Positions 13,501-27,060 of a stretch of DNA of 64,000 nt are shown piece after piece. The position numbers were made by a program, and so were the translations under genes. Source of the stretch: Edolisoma coerulescens (lineage: Eukaryota; Chordata; Aves; Passeriformes; Campephagidae). Where the stretch lies: positions 2,647,270 to 2,711,269 of the forward strand of contig VWZW01006255.1 of NCBI GenBank assembly GCA_013397115.1, in the 5' to 3' direction. The notes under the pieces were generated by a model. The model was not told the DNA's origin, ran no database searches, and saw only the letters and a program-made list of their open reading frames with translations. Numbering within the stretch: the stretch's first letter is position 1; each line of letters begins with the position of its first letter.

Positions 13501-14416
13501 TAGCAGTAAAAATAGCTGACGGATGTGCTTCCCAAGAACACTGAAAATTACTTTGTGAGTAAAAGTAGCAGAGAAGATAAGTCAACTTGAAGGACTCACG
13601 GGAGAGCTGTTATTGACAGATACGCAGATGATGTAATTGCTCAAGATGAGCAGGTTTTTCTTTTATCTCAATAAAGCACTTCTGGATGAAAAGATTGGAA
13701 AGACAGATATGAGACAATAGCATAAAGCCTGCTCCTCACTTACATAATTTTGTATAAAGAACCGTTGATGTATGAAGCGTAAAAGAAGTGCATTGAATGC
13801 TGAAGATAAAGTATTACACAGAACAACTTACGTACACTCCCAGTGATAAAGGAACTTAATATTTGATGAAATGCACTTTGTCTATTGAAGAAATGCATTG
13901 ATTTTCCAAAAGGCTGAATATATGTGTTTAAGACAATGTTCACTACTGTTCTTATATAAATTAGGTGAGAGAATGGCATTTTAAATTGTCCCGTTTACTC
14001 TTCTACATCTTGCTCCAAGTGTGATTTCTTATGCAATTTGAACAGGAGACAATCTAGTATACACTTCCTATGTTTCAGCTCCTGCTGCATTATGTATCCC
14101 ATGACATTCCCTTCAGCCATTCTGGTACCCTTTCAAGACAGGTTTTGAGCATCAAACAGTTTGGGGCGGTTTTTTGGAGGATTTTTTAGGTTGTTTATTT
14201 CTTGTTACTGAAAAACATTAGACAAGACTGATGACAGTGAATGTACAGTGATGTATGTATGCAGTAATGGGGGGCGGAGGTAAAGAGATAGTACTTTCTA
14301 TATTTCAATTCAGTTAGATGATTTTCTTGTGCTTTAAAATGAAATTTCTTAGTGTAATAGAGCAGTATGTTGGTGCCAGTATCTCTATGGCAAATATCCT
14401 TTAACAAACCTCACAG
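10566..14416. other. Non-coding, nothing recognised
   Basis: AT-rich sequence without identifiable exons or repeats. A tRNA B-box-like string near 11087-11096 has no matching A box or cloverleaf upstream, so no RNA gene is called. Confidence 0.55.
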
Positions 14417-14522
14417 ATATCTAAAGCCTCTCTTAACCCACACTGGGCCACCTCTCACATCGACGCTACCTGAATGGTGCAACCCTGTTGCCAGGCTTCT
14501 GACCAGCCCCAGTGCATATGGG
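14417..14522 (+). other. Weak candidate internal exon
   Basis: A segment bounded by an AG (CCTCACAG before 14417) and a strong donor-like string (GTAAGTAC from 14523). One frame is open throughout, about 35 codons. The acceptor has little polypyrimidine tract and the encoded peptide is not recognised. Chance splice-like bracketing of open frames this short is common in 64 kb, so this is only a flag. Confidence 0.12.
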
Positions 14523-15021
14523 GTAAGTACCCAGCTTGGTTAATTGTGTTCAAGGTGCTAGCCAAAACCTGCCATTTTAGATTTAACACTTCAGTACAGT
14601 CCCTTTTCTAAAAATTTTTACTTTTAATGCTAAGAATTATACAATTTCTTCACTTGTGAAGAAGACAACAAGGTGCATTTTCATGAATGGCCACTAAATA
14701 ATATGAGCTTTAAATACGAGTGACGTATTCTAAATAATTCATCCAGATGCTGAAAGTATTGGCTACCCATCAGCAATATTTAAGCACTGAAGTTATCTAA
14801 AACATCTGAAGGGTAGGTTATGTTTCTCAACACTGCTTGGGAGCAGAGCATGGTGAGCAACTATTGGCTTTAATCAAGAAGATGGCAAATGAAAACCTGA
14901 GAAAATAAGCAAGTAATGAAATAAAATGAAAGCGAAATTGCATCAGAGTTGTTGTTCATTTAAGCTTTAACAAAAAACCCCCTCAAGAGTCTCTCTTCCA
15001 CAGATCTTTTTCTTTGTTTGA
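14523..15021. other. Non-coding, nothing recognised
   Basis: AT-rich sequence between two weak exon candidates. The right end becomes pyrimidine-rich (CTTTTTCTTTGTTTG) immediately before the 15028 acceptor-like site. Confidence 0.5.
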
Positions 15022-15249
15022 ATACAGGATCAACTGAAGGATGGCAACACAGATTATATCATCAATAATGATGAATTGGCTGAAGATTGTGAACCGTCTG
15101 CTCACATAACAGTGCCAGCACAGGACAGCACAGGCTCCATCCAGGCTACAGGCAAGGAAGATATTCAGGAAGGAGACCTAGGATTAGGAGGGTACAAACT
15201 CCAGCTTCAACACACTGCCGGTCAACTCCAGAAGACTTCATTGGCATGA
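15022..15249 (+). CDS. Candidate terminal coding exon, unknown protein
   Basis: A pyrimidine-rich stretch followed by AATACAG (AG at 15026-15027) resembles a 3' splice site. From 15028 one frame is open for 73 codons to TGA at 15247-15249, and an in-frame stop lies just upstream at 15019-15021. The peptide is hydrophilic and acidic at its start (DYIINNDELAEDCEPSAH) and contains several Q/G/T-rich stretches. An AATAAA-type hexamer within AAATAAAC lies about 40 bases after the stop, compatible with a last exon. It has no start codon of its own near the beginning, so it would have to be spliced. I do not recognise the protein. Against it, open frames of this length occur by chance in this window and no donor or neighbouring exon is identified. 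Confidence 0.25.
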   Translation: MQDQLKDGNTDYIINNDELAEDCEPSAHITVPAQDSTGSIQATGKEDIQEGDLGLGGYKLQLQHTAGQLQKTSLA

Positions 15250-18200
15250 GCAGTGTAATGTTAATCACAAGGAAGACTAAAACAAATAAACAAAAGATCC
15301 TGTTATATGAACAAGAGATCAGAAAAAATGTACTAAACACAAAAATAAAAGAAAATTTAGATTTCAGCAACTAAATGCCTGCTCCTCCCAGGAAAGGAGT
15401 TTGCTATCATAACCATATATCTACAACCATATACAAGTTTTATGATTGTAGCAGTTTTTAGTATAAAGACATAGGCCGTTACAGTCATGTTTTGTCTCAG
15501 CATTTGACTGTACTATGCCCCTTACATGTACACCTTTAAATATTGCTTAGTAGAATCTTCAGTAAATTGGAATGGAGAAAAATAGCTTCCTAACATTCAT
15601 GCTCACATGATGACAGCTCTTTTCTACAGCTAGTCCTGACCAGATCCACATATAACTACTCAGTAGCTATCACATTTATAAGGAAGAAGCAGAAGATTCC
15701 TTGTCCAAGGAGTATGTGATTTGAAAATGCTTAAAACATGCATTGCAGCACCTCAGCCTTGATAGATAAAGCTCCTTCATGCTCACAGTATACACTTTTC
15801 CTGACATCCAGCCAAACATTTGCTTTCTAAATGCACCTTATTGCCTGGTCCACAGAGGGTTTCACTAGGCTGCCACAAACTGAACACTGATTGTGGGAGA
15901 CATCAAAGTGTATGAAATCCACAACAAACACCTTTCACAGCCACACTGAATGGGCACAACCACTATTTTAAAACAGCAGTTATTCTACAAGGCATTTGTC
16001 ATTACAGCTTGGCAACACGCAAAGCTTAAATGGGGGGAAAGATTTTCTTGTTTTGAAAGATCATTCTAAATATATACTTTGATTTAAGAACCCAAATGTT
16101 TCTTTTTTTACTGTTTAATAAGAGTTGTTTCTAATCAAATATTTCTGCAAAAAAGTTATATCTTAAGACTGCCTGCTCCAAGGATAAATTTGCCTCTCTC
16201 TCTACTTATGCTGGGCACTCAATGTCACACTAGAAATGAGGACTGTGGTGGTTAGATAGGAAAAAAAAAAACACCAAACCAAGAGAGAGGTATCATAGTG
16301 TTCATTGTTCTCCACAAACACCGTAAATGGATAACCAAGTGCTCAGCCATACATACAGCTGGCTACCATATACTATCAAGCACTGGTACAGATCAGCTTT
16401 GGCACACAGCAGCTACGCAGTGCAAAACCAGGGACAGAGCCAAGCTTCTGGTGTTAGACCATGTGCCTTTTCTCACTGCAGAAGTTTCAACTAACTATGC
16501 ATGATCATGTTTCTACTGAGAAAATCAAAACATCAGGATTTTTTTAAGGAATATCATTCACGAGCAAGAAGAAATTTGTGATCTAGAAGAAGAAAAATCA
16601 AACCATCTCTATTAATGGTCCTAAAGATGAATAGGTCTTAACTTCACCACAAATAAAACCTCAAATAGAAATATAATCAAGTTTTAGTCATTCTTTCCAG
16701 TGTGATTAATTTCTGGCTATATGTGCTCTAGAACAGCCATTTTAAGCATATATTTGAACACAATAGAGTTGTATGTGCTGTTACAAAAGACCAGAAGCTT
16801 AAACTGGCATTTTATTTTCTCTTAAATTCTAATCAAGGAACTTCAAAGGACCTTAATCCCCACGTGGTTTAAAACAAACAATATTCAGGCATGATAATAA
16901 GTTACTTAGAAGAACTAATGAATTTCCAACTCTGTGCTTTGCTTTGTTTAGCTGCATGGGTTGGGAAAAGATGTGCAGTAGGTTGCAAGAATGGATGGAG
17001 GATGGTTAAGGAGGGATGGTTTTCTGGCCAAGTACTGGGACACAGCAGAGAACAGAGGAAGGAGAAGCAGGCAGAGAGACACTGGAGTGAGGTGAATATG
17101 TGGCAACACAGCAAGAACCTATTGGGGTAGGTGTTGACACCGTCCTGACTTCAGTAGCCAGTTTCTGGTTTCAGTCTTTGGAAGTATTGAGGGCATGTCA
17201 CCAGGCTTACTGAGCTTCTTGGGAAGCATGAATTCCAGTCCTTAGATTATACTGGAAATCAATAATGTGCTGTAGTATTATGAAGATGCAAAGCTGTTTT
17301 TCACAACTGCTACATGAATTGGAAATGACAAGCTCTTCAACAGTTTTGCTCTTAGATTCCACTCTGAAATGCATCCTGCAGCACACTGTACAGGGGGTTA
17401 CTGATTTATTTATTGTGCCTATGTCCAGGTTTCTCACATTTGTACAATGTGATAAATGGAGAGCTCTGGGGTCTGAAATTCTCTGTTTATAAAAAACTCT
17501 ACAGCAAGTACTTTTCACACTGTTCTACCCCGATGCCTTAAAGGGCTACTTTACTTGGTAAAGAAAGTCATCCCTTATGACAGACAAGTCATACTTCACA
17601 TCTTCCATAGGTCAGATTTTTCTGCTAAGACTACCAAAGAGGCTGAATCAGTGTTCCCAGCAGGAAGGGTATTTATCATCTGGGACCATGCTCAGCAACC
17701 TAAGTATCATTGGCTTTTAGCAAAATTAGCAATATGAGCTGCAAGCAAACCTGACGCTTCTGCTAAATGGCAGTAGAGTAAATAAAAGAGTCTCAGTTGT
17801 CCATTACACTCACCATTTCCCTATTTTAAGATACTCTTTTCATGACATACAGCTCAAGAGAGTTACAACAGCATTAGAACAAATGACATATTTGTATTCA
17901 AGAAGAAATTACTGACAACTAGTAATTCTGCATGACTGTTTAAACAGAGTAATGGATCTTAAGAGAGGCCTTTAATGTTAATTTACAGTTTATACACTGG
18001 AGATTTAAACTACTCAATATCTCACAGTGTTTGACTGAATGTGCAAGTCACTCACGATAAATGTGAAGCTATTCCTTCTATTTGACTTAATCTAATAAAA
18101 CACTGCTTGGAAAATGAAATGCAATATATATTGCCAAAAATGTAGTGACTCCATATTCAGAATGAAGGCCAAAATATGAGGCAAGGTGGAAATCTGAAAT

Positions 18201-18848
18201 ATTGCTAAACCTTTCAGGTTTCAAAAGTAATAACTGACATTTTATACAGAACTATGGAGAGCACATTGCTAAGGTTGAAAGCAGTGGAATGAATCCTGGC
18301 TATACAGCAGAGCCAGTCCACTGTGCTAAAAATATCAGATCACTATGATAACTTTCACAGAGAAGTGCAATATTTGGTAACCTCACTGAAAACAGGGACC
18401 ATTACAAGTAAACACTTATGTTGCTGAGTTAAAAGCCTAAACTTTTCCATAGTAATGACATTAGGGCTATCTCCAAACTGATTAACCCTGTGTATAACTT
18501 AAGCCACTAAATTGCCTTGAAGCTCTGAGAGCAGTTCACACCCTTTCCACCTGGCAACTTATTCAAGTGCCTTGCTGGGCTGAGGATAGTCTGTTCAATA
18601 GGTCCCTTTCCTTTCTTGCTCTGTGGTTTGCTATCAGCCATCAAGAAATGTGAGCCCTGTAACACCCTGAGGGCTGTGTACATTTGGGTACAACATAAAT
18701 GCAGCAATATTCAGAAGTGTATTTTAGATGTACCTCAGCATTACACTCGTGCTTTTGAATTGTTTTCACAGAGATTGAGAATTCTTAGGACACAAATATT
18801 AACCACAAACTTCAGAGAACCAAGACAACATCCTGAAAGCCGCTGTAG
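15250..18848. other. Non-coding, nothing recognised
   Basis: AT-rich sequence with an A run near 16260-16271. Open frames here are short and unlike any known family. No CR1 end, LTR or structured RNA was recognised. Confidence 0.55.
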
Positions 18849-18894
18849 AGATTGGAAAATACTACTTCCAACTCAACGTATTCTGTGATTCTAT
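18849..18894 (+). mobile_element. CR1 LINE 3'-end remnant
   Basis: The string ACTTCCAACTCAACGTATT followed by CTGTGATTCTATA matches the terminal part of avian CR1 elements, which typically end in CCTTCCAAC..., then an ATTCTATG-type short repeat. Only about 45 bases are recognisable, so this is a severely 5'-truncated and diverged copy on the plus strand. The upstream boundary is uncertain. Confidence 0.6.
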
Positions 18895-21800
18895 ACTTCT
18901 AAAGACAAAACTGTTTTCCCCTACTTCCTTCTAGCAAAGTGGAAAATAGCCCTATTTTACATCTTAAAGCAAACCAGTTCTGAGCATTTTAAATAACTTA
19001 ATACAAGCAAGCTCATCTCTGGCAATATAATCCCAACAGACGTGAGTTCTGCTTAGTGAACTGTAAAGGACTCGTCAAAATTTTATTTTAGAAACTGTCT
19101 TTCAGAACTTGAAAATTCTCCAGTTGACCCAAATTTTCTAAGCAAATATTAGTTTATCCCACAGCCTTGGTCCCAATACCTACCGGTTTTCAGATCATGA
19201 AATCCCATCTTTCCTTAGGCTCAGCAATTAGTTTTTGTGGTAGATATTACTGTTCAGGAGAGTTAGACAAAACAACTGAATATGTTTCCTTGAATGCTGG
19301 TTTATTGGTGGTTTGGGGGTTTTGTTCTTGGTAACCTATACAGTTTTTACATCCTGATCACATAGTAGAGTGCAGGTTTCTGAACAGTACAAAAGAAAAC
19401 TTGGCCAATGTAGTAATTATCTTTCTCTTTATTTATGCCTTTCAAGTGATTAAAAGAATAAGACATCCTAGTGCCGTGATGGGCATCAGCCATGTGAATA
19501 TCCCCTTCAACAGCCTTGTGGTGCAAATCACACTTCCAGTCTTAAAACTGCCTACTGAACATCCTGGCACATGTTTAAAAATGCAGACTAGTTCATCAAA
19601 AGCCAGAACAATGTCAGTCAGCTCCATGATGCCAATCTACGGCCCATGTTTGTCTTTCCTCTACAAAACTAGACTTTCCTGCAGTTACCCCAAGGTGTGT
19701 CAGGTGTCCATCTCCAGCCGTGGCTCTGTTCCTAACAGCACGGGCCCACTACAGCTGCAGTGCTAGGAAAGCCACCAGCCAAGACCATCTCATACTTCCA
19801 CAGAATTCCGCAGGAAAAACCCACAGCCTTCATGTTTCCAGTTAGGAAATTGGAATTCCAAGCCTCCCAGCTTTCCCACTGTAAACAACCACACTGGCTT
19901 CCTCCCACACTGGCTCTGGGCAGCCTTCCCTCCACACACCAGGGGAGGCAGCAAGGGCTGCACAAGCTCTGCAGCCCCATGTGCAACAAGAATGATTCTG
20001 CTTCAAATAAACTTTTTTTCCCACCAGTGTCAGAGCAGAAGCTGCATTTTCCCCAACTAATTCAGTGTTACTGGTCAACATTATTACCCTACAAAAATCA
20101 TATCTGAGGTATGGAAGAACAAATATTGTTTCAGGCCTCAGAGGATCCCAAATCTGAGCACGTCAAATTAACATCATCCTTCTGAGGACCCAGCAGAGCT
20201 TGAAATTCTGGAGCAGGACGCAGTAGAGAATATCCAGGAGGGCTTTCCAGCTACTGTTCTACATCATTGTTTACCACAAAGCTGTCTGCTTCTGGTGTGC
20301 TACAGCAAAAGCAGATGGTCATAGAGAAAATACAGTACTTTATTGGTACTTTATTGAATAAGGACTTGAGACTAGATGGAGCCTTACATCAAACAATCTA
20401 AACACTGAAAGAAATAATCTTATGCCATGATCTTAGACATTATGCAAGCCTAGGACAAGTTATATTTAAGTGAATTGAAACAGGATAATATCCCATAAGC
20501 ATAATGAGATTTCTTATTCCAGAGGTAAAGTAACTTTAGAATGCATGCCTGACTGGAAATGAAAATATAAAAGAGAAAACAATACGAATAAATGAATGAT
20601 GAAGGAAGGAAAGGGGGAGCAAGGGTGGAAAGAATCAGTGCCAAAGAGATTCAAATTGAAAAAGATCAGAAAGATATTCATAGCAACTTCAGGCTAAAAA
20701 CCAAATTAAGCACTGTGAGAAACTAAGGGTTATCTTGAAGAACACTCTTGAAAACTTTACTGAGCCATAGATAGCCCTGACACTACTATATTGCAAAACC
20801 TTAGGCGTTCCACAGACTTAAAAGCAAAAACAGCTAAGAAGATTGACCAAATTTAAAGAGAAAGGACCAAAGCTGAAAGGCTAATCCTCCAACAGCACTG
20901 TTGGAAAGCAATAAAAGCAACACAAGCCTGATATTTGCAGAAGGGTAGAAAGATGACTGAAGACATAAGTTCTTCAGTACTCTTATTTCATCTCTCCTTC
21001 CTTCACCAGCTATTCGTTTTCATCACCTAGTTGTCTCTTACACCTTCTCTGGTTTACCTTAGGACAAAAACTTTACTTTTCCCATTCCTTGGGCTAAAAA
21101 AATTATTAAGTCCTATTCTCCCTCTGCATGATATCCACACCCAGCACAATTTTAAGTCGTTCTTCAAAAGGAAACTAATATGATGCAAGGTTGCATGAAC
21201 TACATAACTTCTACCCCAAGTGGTGATTGTGCTCAAAATCAGGGGGTCAAACACATTGCAATATCCTTTAGGCACTTCTCTTTCACTACAGATGCTAAGA
21301 GCAAGAGCACATGTATTTTTAACTACAGGAACCAAGAGGAGCAAAAACCCTCAAGAAAAGCTGCAGAACCATTCTCAGTGAGGCTGACATGAGGTTTTCA
21401 GAGCCAGGCAGCAACATCATAGAGCGCTGTCTGCATGGTTTTAGCTCACAGTGAGGATGGGCCTTCAACGGCTTGGGCACACAAGATTGCACCCACTCCG
21501 GAGAGGGGCTGGCACACGGGCGAGCACCAATACACACCCTAAATCCAAACCCTCTCTTTTCACCCTTTGCACATATTCCCACAGCCTGGGGCAGCTCCAG
21601 GAGGAAAAGCTCCCTCACCCATGGGAGGGCTCACACTTAACTGCGGCAAACCAAGCAGGGGTTTCCAGCTGGCAGCGCAGAGAATGTGGTGCTGCTCTTG
21701 GCTCTTTCATGGTCCAGGCACGTTTTCCTCCTGGTACTCGGAGAGTGCTGCTGCCGCTGCTGCTGATTAGAGAAGTGACTGGAGCACCTTTTCTGATGAA

Positions 21801-24800
21801 AGCTAATGTGAAGTGGACACTTGAGACAAGTACTCCAGTTTCTGCTGAATGAACCATCAGGCCCATGCAAAAAAAAATAAGAAAACACTGTTCTATTTCT
21901 TAACTGTTTTGTTTACTGCAAGAATCTGTCTACAACCACCAAGCCCCTGATATTTTCAGGCCTAAACACCAATAATGGAGATCTGTTAGGAACACTCCAA
22001 CTCCCTATATTTGGCTCAGAACAAGCATCATCCCCCTCTGCATGAGCTCCTCCATATGCCATCATCTGACAGGGCTTCACATTTTTCTGGTTCACTGGAA
22101 AACTGCAATGGTCTAACCCTAAACTGAAATTTTCAAGCACTGAAAGAGAATTTCAGTAAAAAGGCAGGTATGTGGATGCAGCTTCCCTGATTCTCAGTGT
22201 AGTTCAGCTGCTCTGGGAGGGAAACCGTAAACCACATTTGCCAAATTTAACCTTCAATTAAAAAAAACCCACATACACCTAAGGAGCACTATTGGCTCAT
22301 GTTTGTAACCAAAGGCAGGTATTCCAGCTGAATTTCACAAGGAATAGTGAAGTTTTTGGCTATTTTACAGAAGTCTCCACTTTCTGTACGTACAATTATA
22401 AAAGTAATTTGTAATACTCCTTCCTGCTCATGCGATACCCACAATGAACATGTAGTGACACACTTAGTGTGTACCATAAATATACAGTCAAAAACCAATT
22501 TTGAATGCATTTGCATGAAGTAATAATAATAACAAACTTTTAAGCTTGGTTTATCTCCCAGCTTAATCAGGTCTGAGGAAATCTGATTTATTCCATGGAC
22601 AGTTGAAACTATTCAGAGCCTGGTTAACAAGGTTTATTAAAGAAAAAAAAAAGATACATTGGTACCTTTAAAAATTGCCAAAGCTCATAATTTACTTAAT
22701 GTGGCTTCTCAAAAGATTTAGAAATGGTTGTATCATGAGTATTGTCTGAACCACCTCAGACTTTCACTAGGTGCTTTTGTTACAAAAATATACTCAACAC
22801 AGTATACAACAGAAGTAAGGAAAACCACTACAGAAAAAAATTGTGCCTTTAGGACATTCCAGATTATTTCTAGACCTGTCAGTGTCTTCTGATTACTTAG
22901 AAAGTTATTTCAGTATCCCTGAATCTGCCTGACTAACCACTGTGCTTAACTAAGTTACCTGACCCAGCAAACAGTTCATGGAATCATTTTTCCAGCCTTG
23001 AGGACTGGGGCAGGGAAGATACAGATGCTGTTTGCAGAGTACAGCCTCCCCTTTGCCACTCACCCCTTCATTTCTTACAGAAACCTGATCAAGGAGAGGT
23101 TGGAGCAGCATATAATAACCCCCCATTCATCTTCACTACTAAATTCATTTTTTACAAGCCCAAGGCTATCCAAGATGTGCTTCATGTTAAACTGAGACAC
23201 AATTTTTGGAAGAGAGTCTAAACTTAAGCCCCTAAAATTCATGGGCTTCTTATTAAATAATCTAATTTTTGCAAGTGGTGAATACTGAAGAACTCACACT
23301 GAAACCTACTGCAGCCCTAAAGTCACACTGAAATTAGCCCATAGAAGTGCCAAAACACACACTCTCCCAGCAGAGCCTCCAAGACAAAAATAAAGATAAA
23401 ACACACCTTATTCTGATTGGCACAATAAGCTCCCTACTCCAAGAATGAAACTGATTTTATCACAGGGTAACTTCTGTGTAAGGAATAAATTAGCAACTGA
23501 AACAGGACTGACCCCCTTCAGGCCATTGGTGCTGGATTTGGTTTGGGTTTGTTTTTTTTTTTTTATTTCCTTTTTCTTTTTTGAAGGCTACCTGGGGTGG
23601 ACCAGGCTAATAGCGAGGAGTGATGACCTCATCTTTTGTTCAGCCTCTCAGCCAAGGTGGTGTGGAACAGTCTGTGTGAATTCTCAGCAGAGCCACCATT
23701 TGTGTGACAGCCCAGTGTGTTGCAGCTTATTTTCCCTTGGCTGCTCCAGCATATGCCTTCTGTATGATTTGGCCTCGTGCTCAGAACAGCCTTAGCTGAT
23801 GGGGATTTTTTCTGAAACTTCTACAGAAAAAGGTATCATTTCAGGACACAACAGTGCAAGGCTAGAGATGTGGCTGTTATTAACCAGTGCCTGAAGTTCC
23901 TGGATTCTTTATGGTTTTAACATCCAGGATTTACGCATGTAGAGAGCCCTGGATGGGACTCATTTAGAAGAGCTTTCACCATCTGTTCTTCCAAATTCTG
24001 AAAACATGAAGAGAATGCACTTCACAAGCAGCTACAAACACAGATGAGCTCTGCAGTTTATACTGGAATATGCTGCATACAGGGAAAGTCATTCATAACA
24101 TCTCTGAGGCTTCTCCTTAAGGCATAAATTGAGGATTGCAGTTCTAATGCTTTCACTTTTTGCCACAGTGAAACAATTCTCTGGTTTACATTAATTCACT
24201 GTCATACATCTTCACACTATCAAGTAGAGACCCAAACTCTTTGAAACTAAGATGACTTAAAAGATTTTCTAATTAAACTGGTCACCTTCACTAATATATC
24301 ACCTGTCATCACACAGTTTTTACAAAGAGATTTTTTTATTACCTAGAAATTAAAATCTCTGAATAATTAGCAAGCTAAGTTACAGCTACATTATTTAAAC
24401 AGCTTCAAGCCACACCCAATGAAGAAAATCAATTAATATCTACTTTCCTTAAAGTACAGCTTCCAGCCCTTCCTGACTTTTCAACCCATTTCCACCTACT
24501 TGACAAATCATGCCTCAGCAAACTCTTCCCCAGTTTTTCAGATGTTATAGGTATCAATTGCCTAACTGCTGGGAATAAGGCATTGGAGCTTCCCTAAGCA
24601 GACTTCTGTGAAGGACCCTCCAAAGGATTACCTGCTCCATAAGCTCCCAAGGAAGCAGGAACCTGCCCACACCTACATGGGCAGCAGCCATTCCAGGCAG
24701 ACAAGAAATACATCCTTCCCACTCTCCTCCTGCAAGGACTCATATTTCCACATTTAACTCCCAGGTGAACTGGTTTGACAAGAAGCCACCACCCTGAAGG

Positions 24801-26819
24801 CTGAAGAAACAAATCCCTCATTCCCAGCAGTTATCCTCAGTGTCTGCTGTCACAGTGTTTTGCTGATGCTTCCCTGAAGATGGCAAACTGGCCTCCTTCA
24901 CAGGCCTGCTCTCCTGCCTGTCATCTTTAGAAGGGCCAGATCTGTCTCAAAACCTATGAAAATGCAGTGTGTGTATGAAGGGGAAGGTCAGCAAGCAACA
25001 CCCCTTTGAAGGTAGCCATAAACCCTTCTGCCCTCAGAATCAGTCATGTCCTTTTTTGTCCCACTCCATAGATAAAATAGTTTTTCTTGTCTCAACAACA
25101 CAGAAAACTGGCAAAGTCAGTGCAAGAGTTGACAGGACAAAGACAGGAGAACCCTGGTCTTGGCATTCATTGATGGCTCATTTTCTATACTTAATTTTAT
25201 TTCCTCTTGGTCAGTCATACCTCTGCTGTTCCACTGCAGTGCTGTCCATAGGTTATGGAGTTCAGAGTGACTCAGGCATCGTTAAATTATCTCTTGTTTT
25301 TGCAGGGCACTTACTGTAGAACTGGCCAAAAATACCCCTCAGATATTTTGCAACAAAAAAGCACCTTTGCATCAAAATCAAAGACCATACAATACTGTGC
25401 TGATTTCATTAAAGGCTCCATAGAACAGAAGTCTAACAATCATTTTGATTGTGGCTTTTTTTTGTTAAAATTTTGCCCATTTATTATTAATTTTATGCAT
25501 TAAAAATTAATATAGAGTGATTTTATTTGCCCATATACTATACCCAAATTCACAAGCAAATCTTAAAATAATTCAGTCATGAAACGATACTGGTTAGTGT
25601 CCTTATCAGAAATTTCAGGCTTTTATTCTAGTACAGAAGGGGAGGAAATATTTCAGAGAGAAGAAATTTCTGTCTCCCCCAGGACTAACCATCATAAAAA
25701 CACCAACATGTCTCTTTGAACCTTAGCTAACAGTCTTTTTAGGCTGCTTCCAGGCCCAGAGCCCAATTGCTATGGCCCACAGCCCCTCTGGGGATGCAGG
25801 ACATGCACAGGGCCTCCCAGATAAGAAAGGAGAAGTATCTCTTTGCTCCAGCCAGTGACAGGATAGTAAAGAATGTCATTTATCACATGAACTCCAGCAC
25901 TCTCAAACCAGCTCACTTCCTCTCTTTCCTGGCTCCCCGTCGGCTTCACCCAAATAAGCTCCATCCCACAGCAATCATCTTTTTCCATGACAAGCCCTCA
26001 AAACCCCCAGAGGTTTAAATGGGAACATGATGACAAAGCCAGGAAACTCACACTAGTTGAAGGAAGGACAACTGTCTATTAATATGATGACGAGCAAAAG
26101 CATCTGTTAAATTCTTTTTTTAACATAATCTTAATTTCAGGCTTAACGCCAGTTTATGGATGCATAAAAGAGAAATTTCTTGCATAAATTATTCAGTATG
26201 AATTAAACACCCAGCTGCACATAGCTGACAGATTTCTATTAAAAAATAAAGTGATAAGTCATTCATATAAGCTGGCCATTTGGAAAACATTCATTTTATC
26301 CTCTTACAGGGAAAACAGATATTTTCAAGTGTCACATATCTTTATATCCAAAGGAAACCTATACAATAGGAATCATATATTTGGAAGAACTTGGCACATT
26401 CCAAGGTTTGCAAAGTTGGGGTTTAAGAGGTATTTTAGTTTGGTGTTTTGTTTAAGAAAAGTTCCAGGGGAAAGAAAGAATGTATTTAATAAGATAGTTT
26501 ATAAAAAAAGGAAAAAAACTTTTTTGAAGAGACAAAGTGTATGAATCCTTTCCCCAGTAAAATCGCTTCTGCAAGTATAAAATCAGGACTTTTACATTTA
26601 GAAAAAAACACTCTAATTTTTTTCAAAGTCTCTCTTGGACAAACTAAAAAATCTTTTTCAAACCAAAAATCTTTTTCTCCACAAAATCTAATTTGTTATT
26701 GCTCAAAAGAAAGTTGAACGCACAAAAGTAATTGAGAAGCATCCATTTCCCATTCTTTTGCCTTGCTTTTTTTTCCCCATCCTTTTAAATGATTTAGTGC
26801 AATTAGGACATTTTAAAAC
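18895..26819. other. Non-coding, nothing recognised
   Basis: AT-rich sequence. A moderately GC-richer patch at about 21420-21770 has scattered CpGs and overlapping open frames on both strands but no recognisable protein. A T-rich low-complexity tract lies near 23545-23585. A 9-bp inverted repeat ATTAATTTT...AAAATTAAT lies near 25483-25510. No gene is supported. Confidence 0.5.
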
Positions 26820-27060
26820 CCGAAGGGTCGTTCAGTGTGAGGGAGGCCAGAGGAGGTGACACCAACAACCCCAACGCCCAGGGCAGAGGTGGCCCCGGGC
26901 ACAGGGGCTCCCAGCAGCGCTGGGTGCCGGACAAGGAGCAGCCGCGCTCGCAGACTGCCCAGCAGTGGGAAACCTCCCGCTGGCCACCAGAGCTGGGCCA
27001 CCCAGCACACCCAGCGGCTCTCACGCACCTCCCACCTGCATTTCCAGTGCTCATGACACA
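26820..27060. other. GC-richer patch
   Basis: About 240 bases that are clearly GC-richer than the surroundings, with roughly ten CpGs by eye and overlapping open frames on both strands. No splice-bounded exon, start context or protein family is evident. It may be an exon of an unrecognised transcript, a decayed repeat or a regulatory element. Confidence 0.3.

Noticed and set aside
19442..19766. Overlapping frames on both strands near 19400-19770 considered as a decayed coding element
   Set aside because: Neither translation resembles a transposon or host protein I know, and composition is ordinary.
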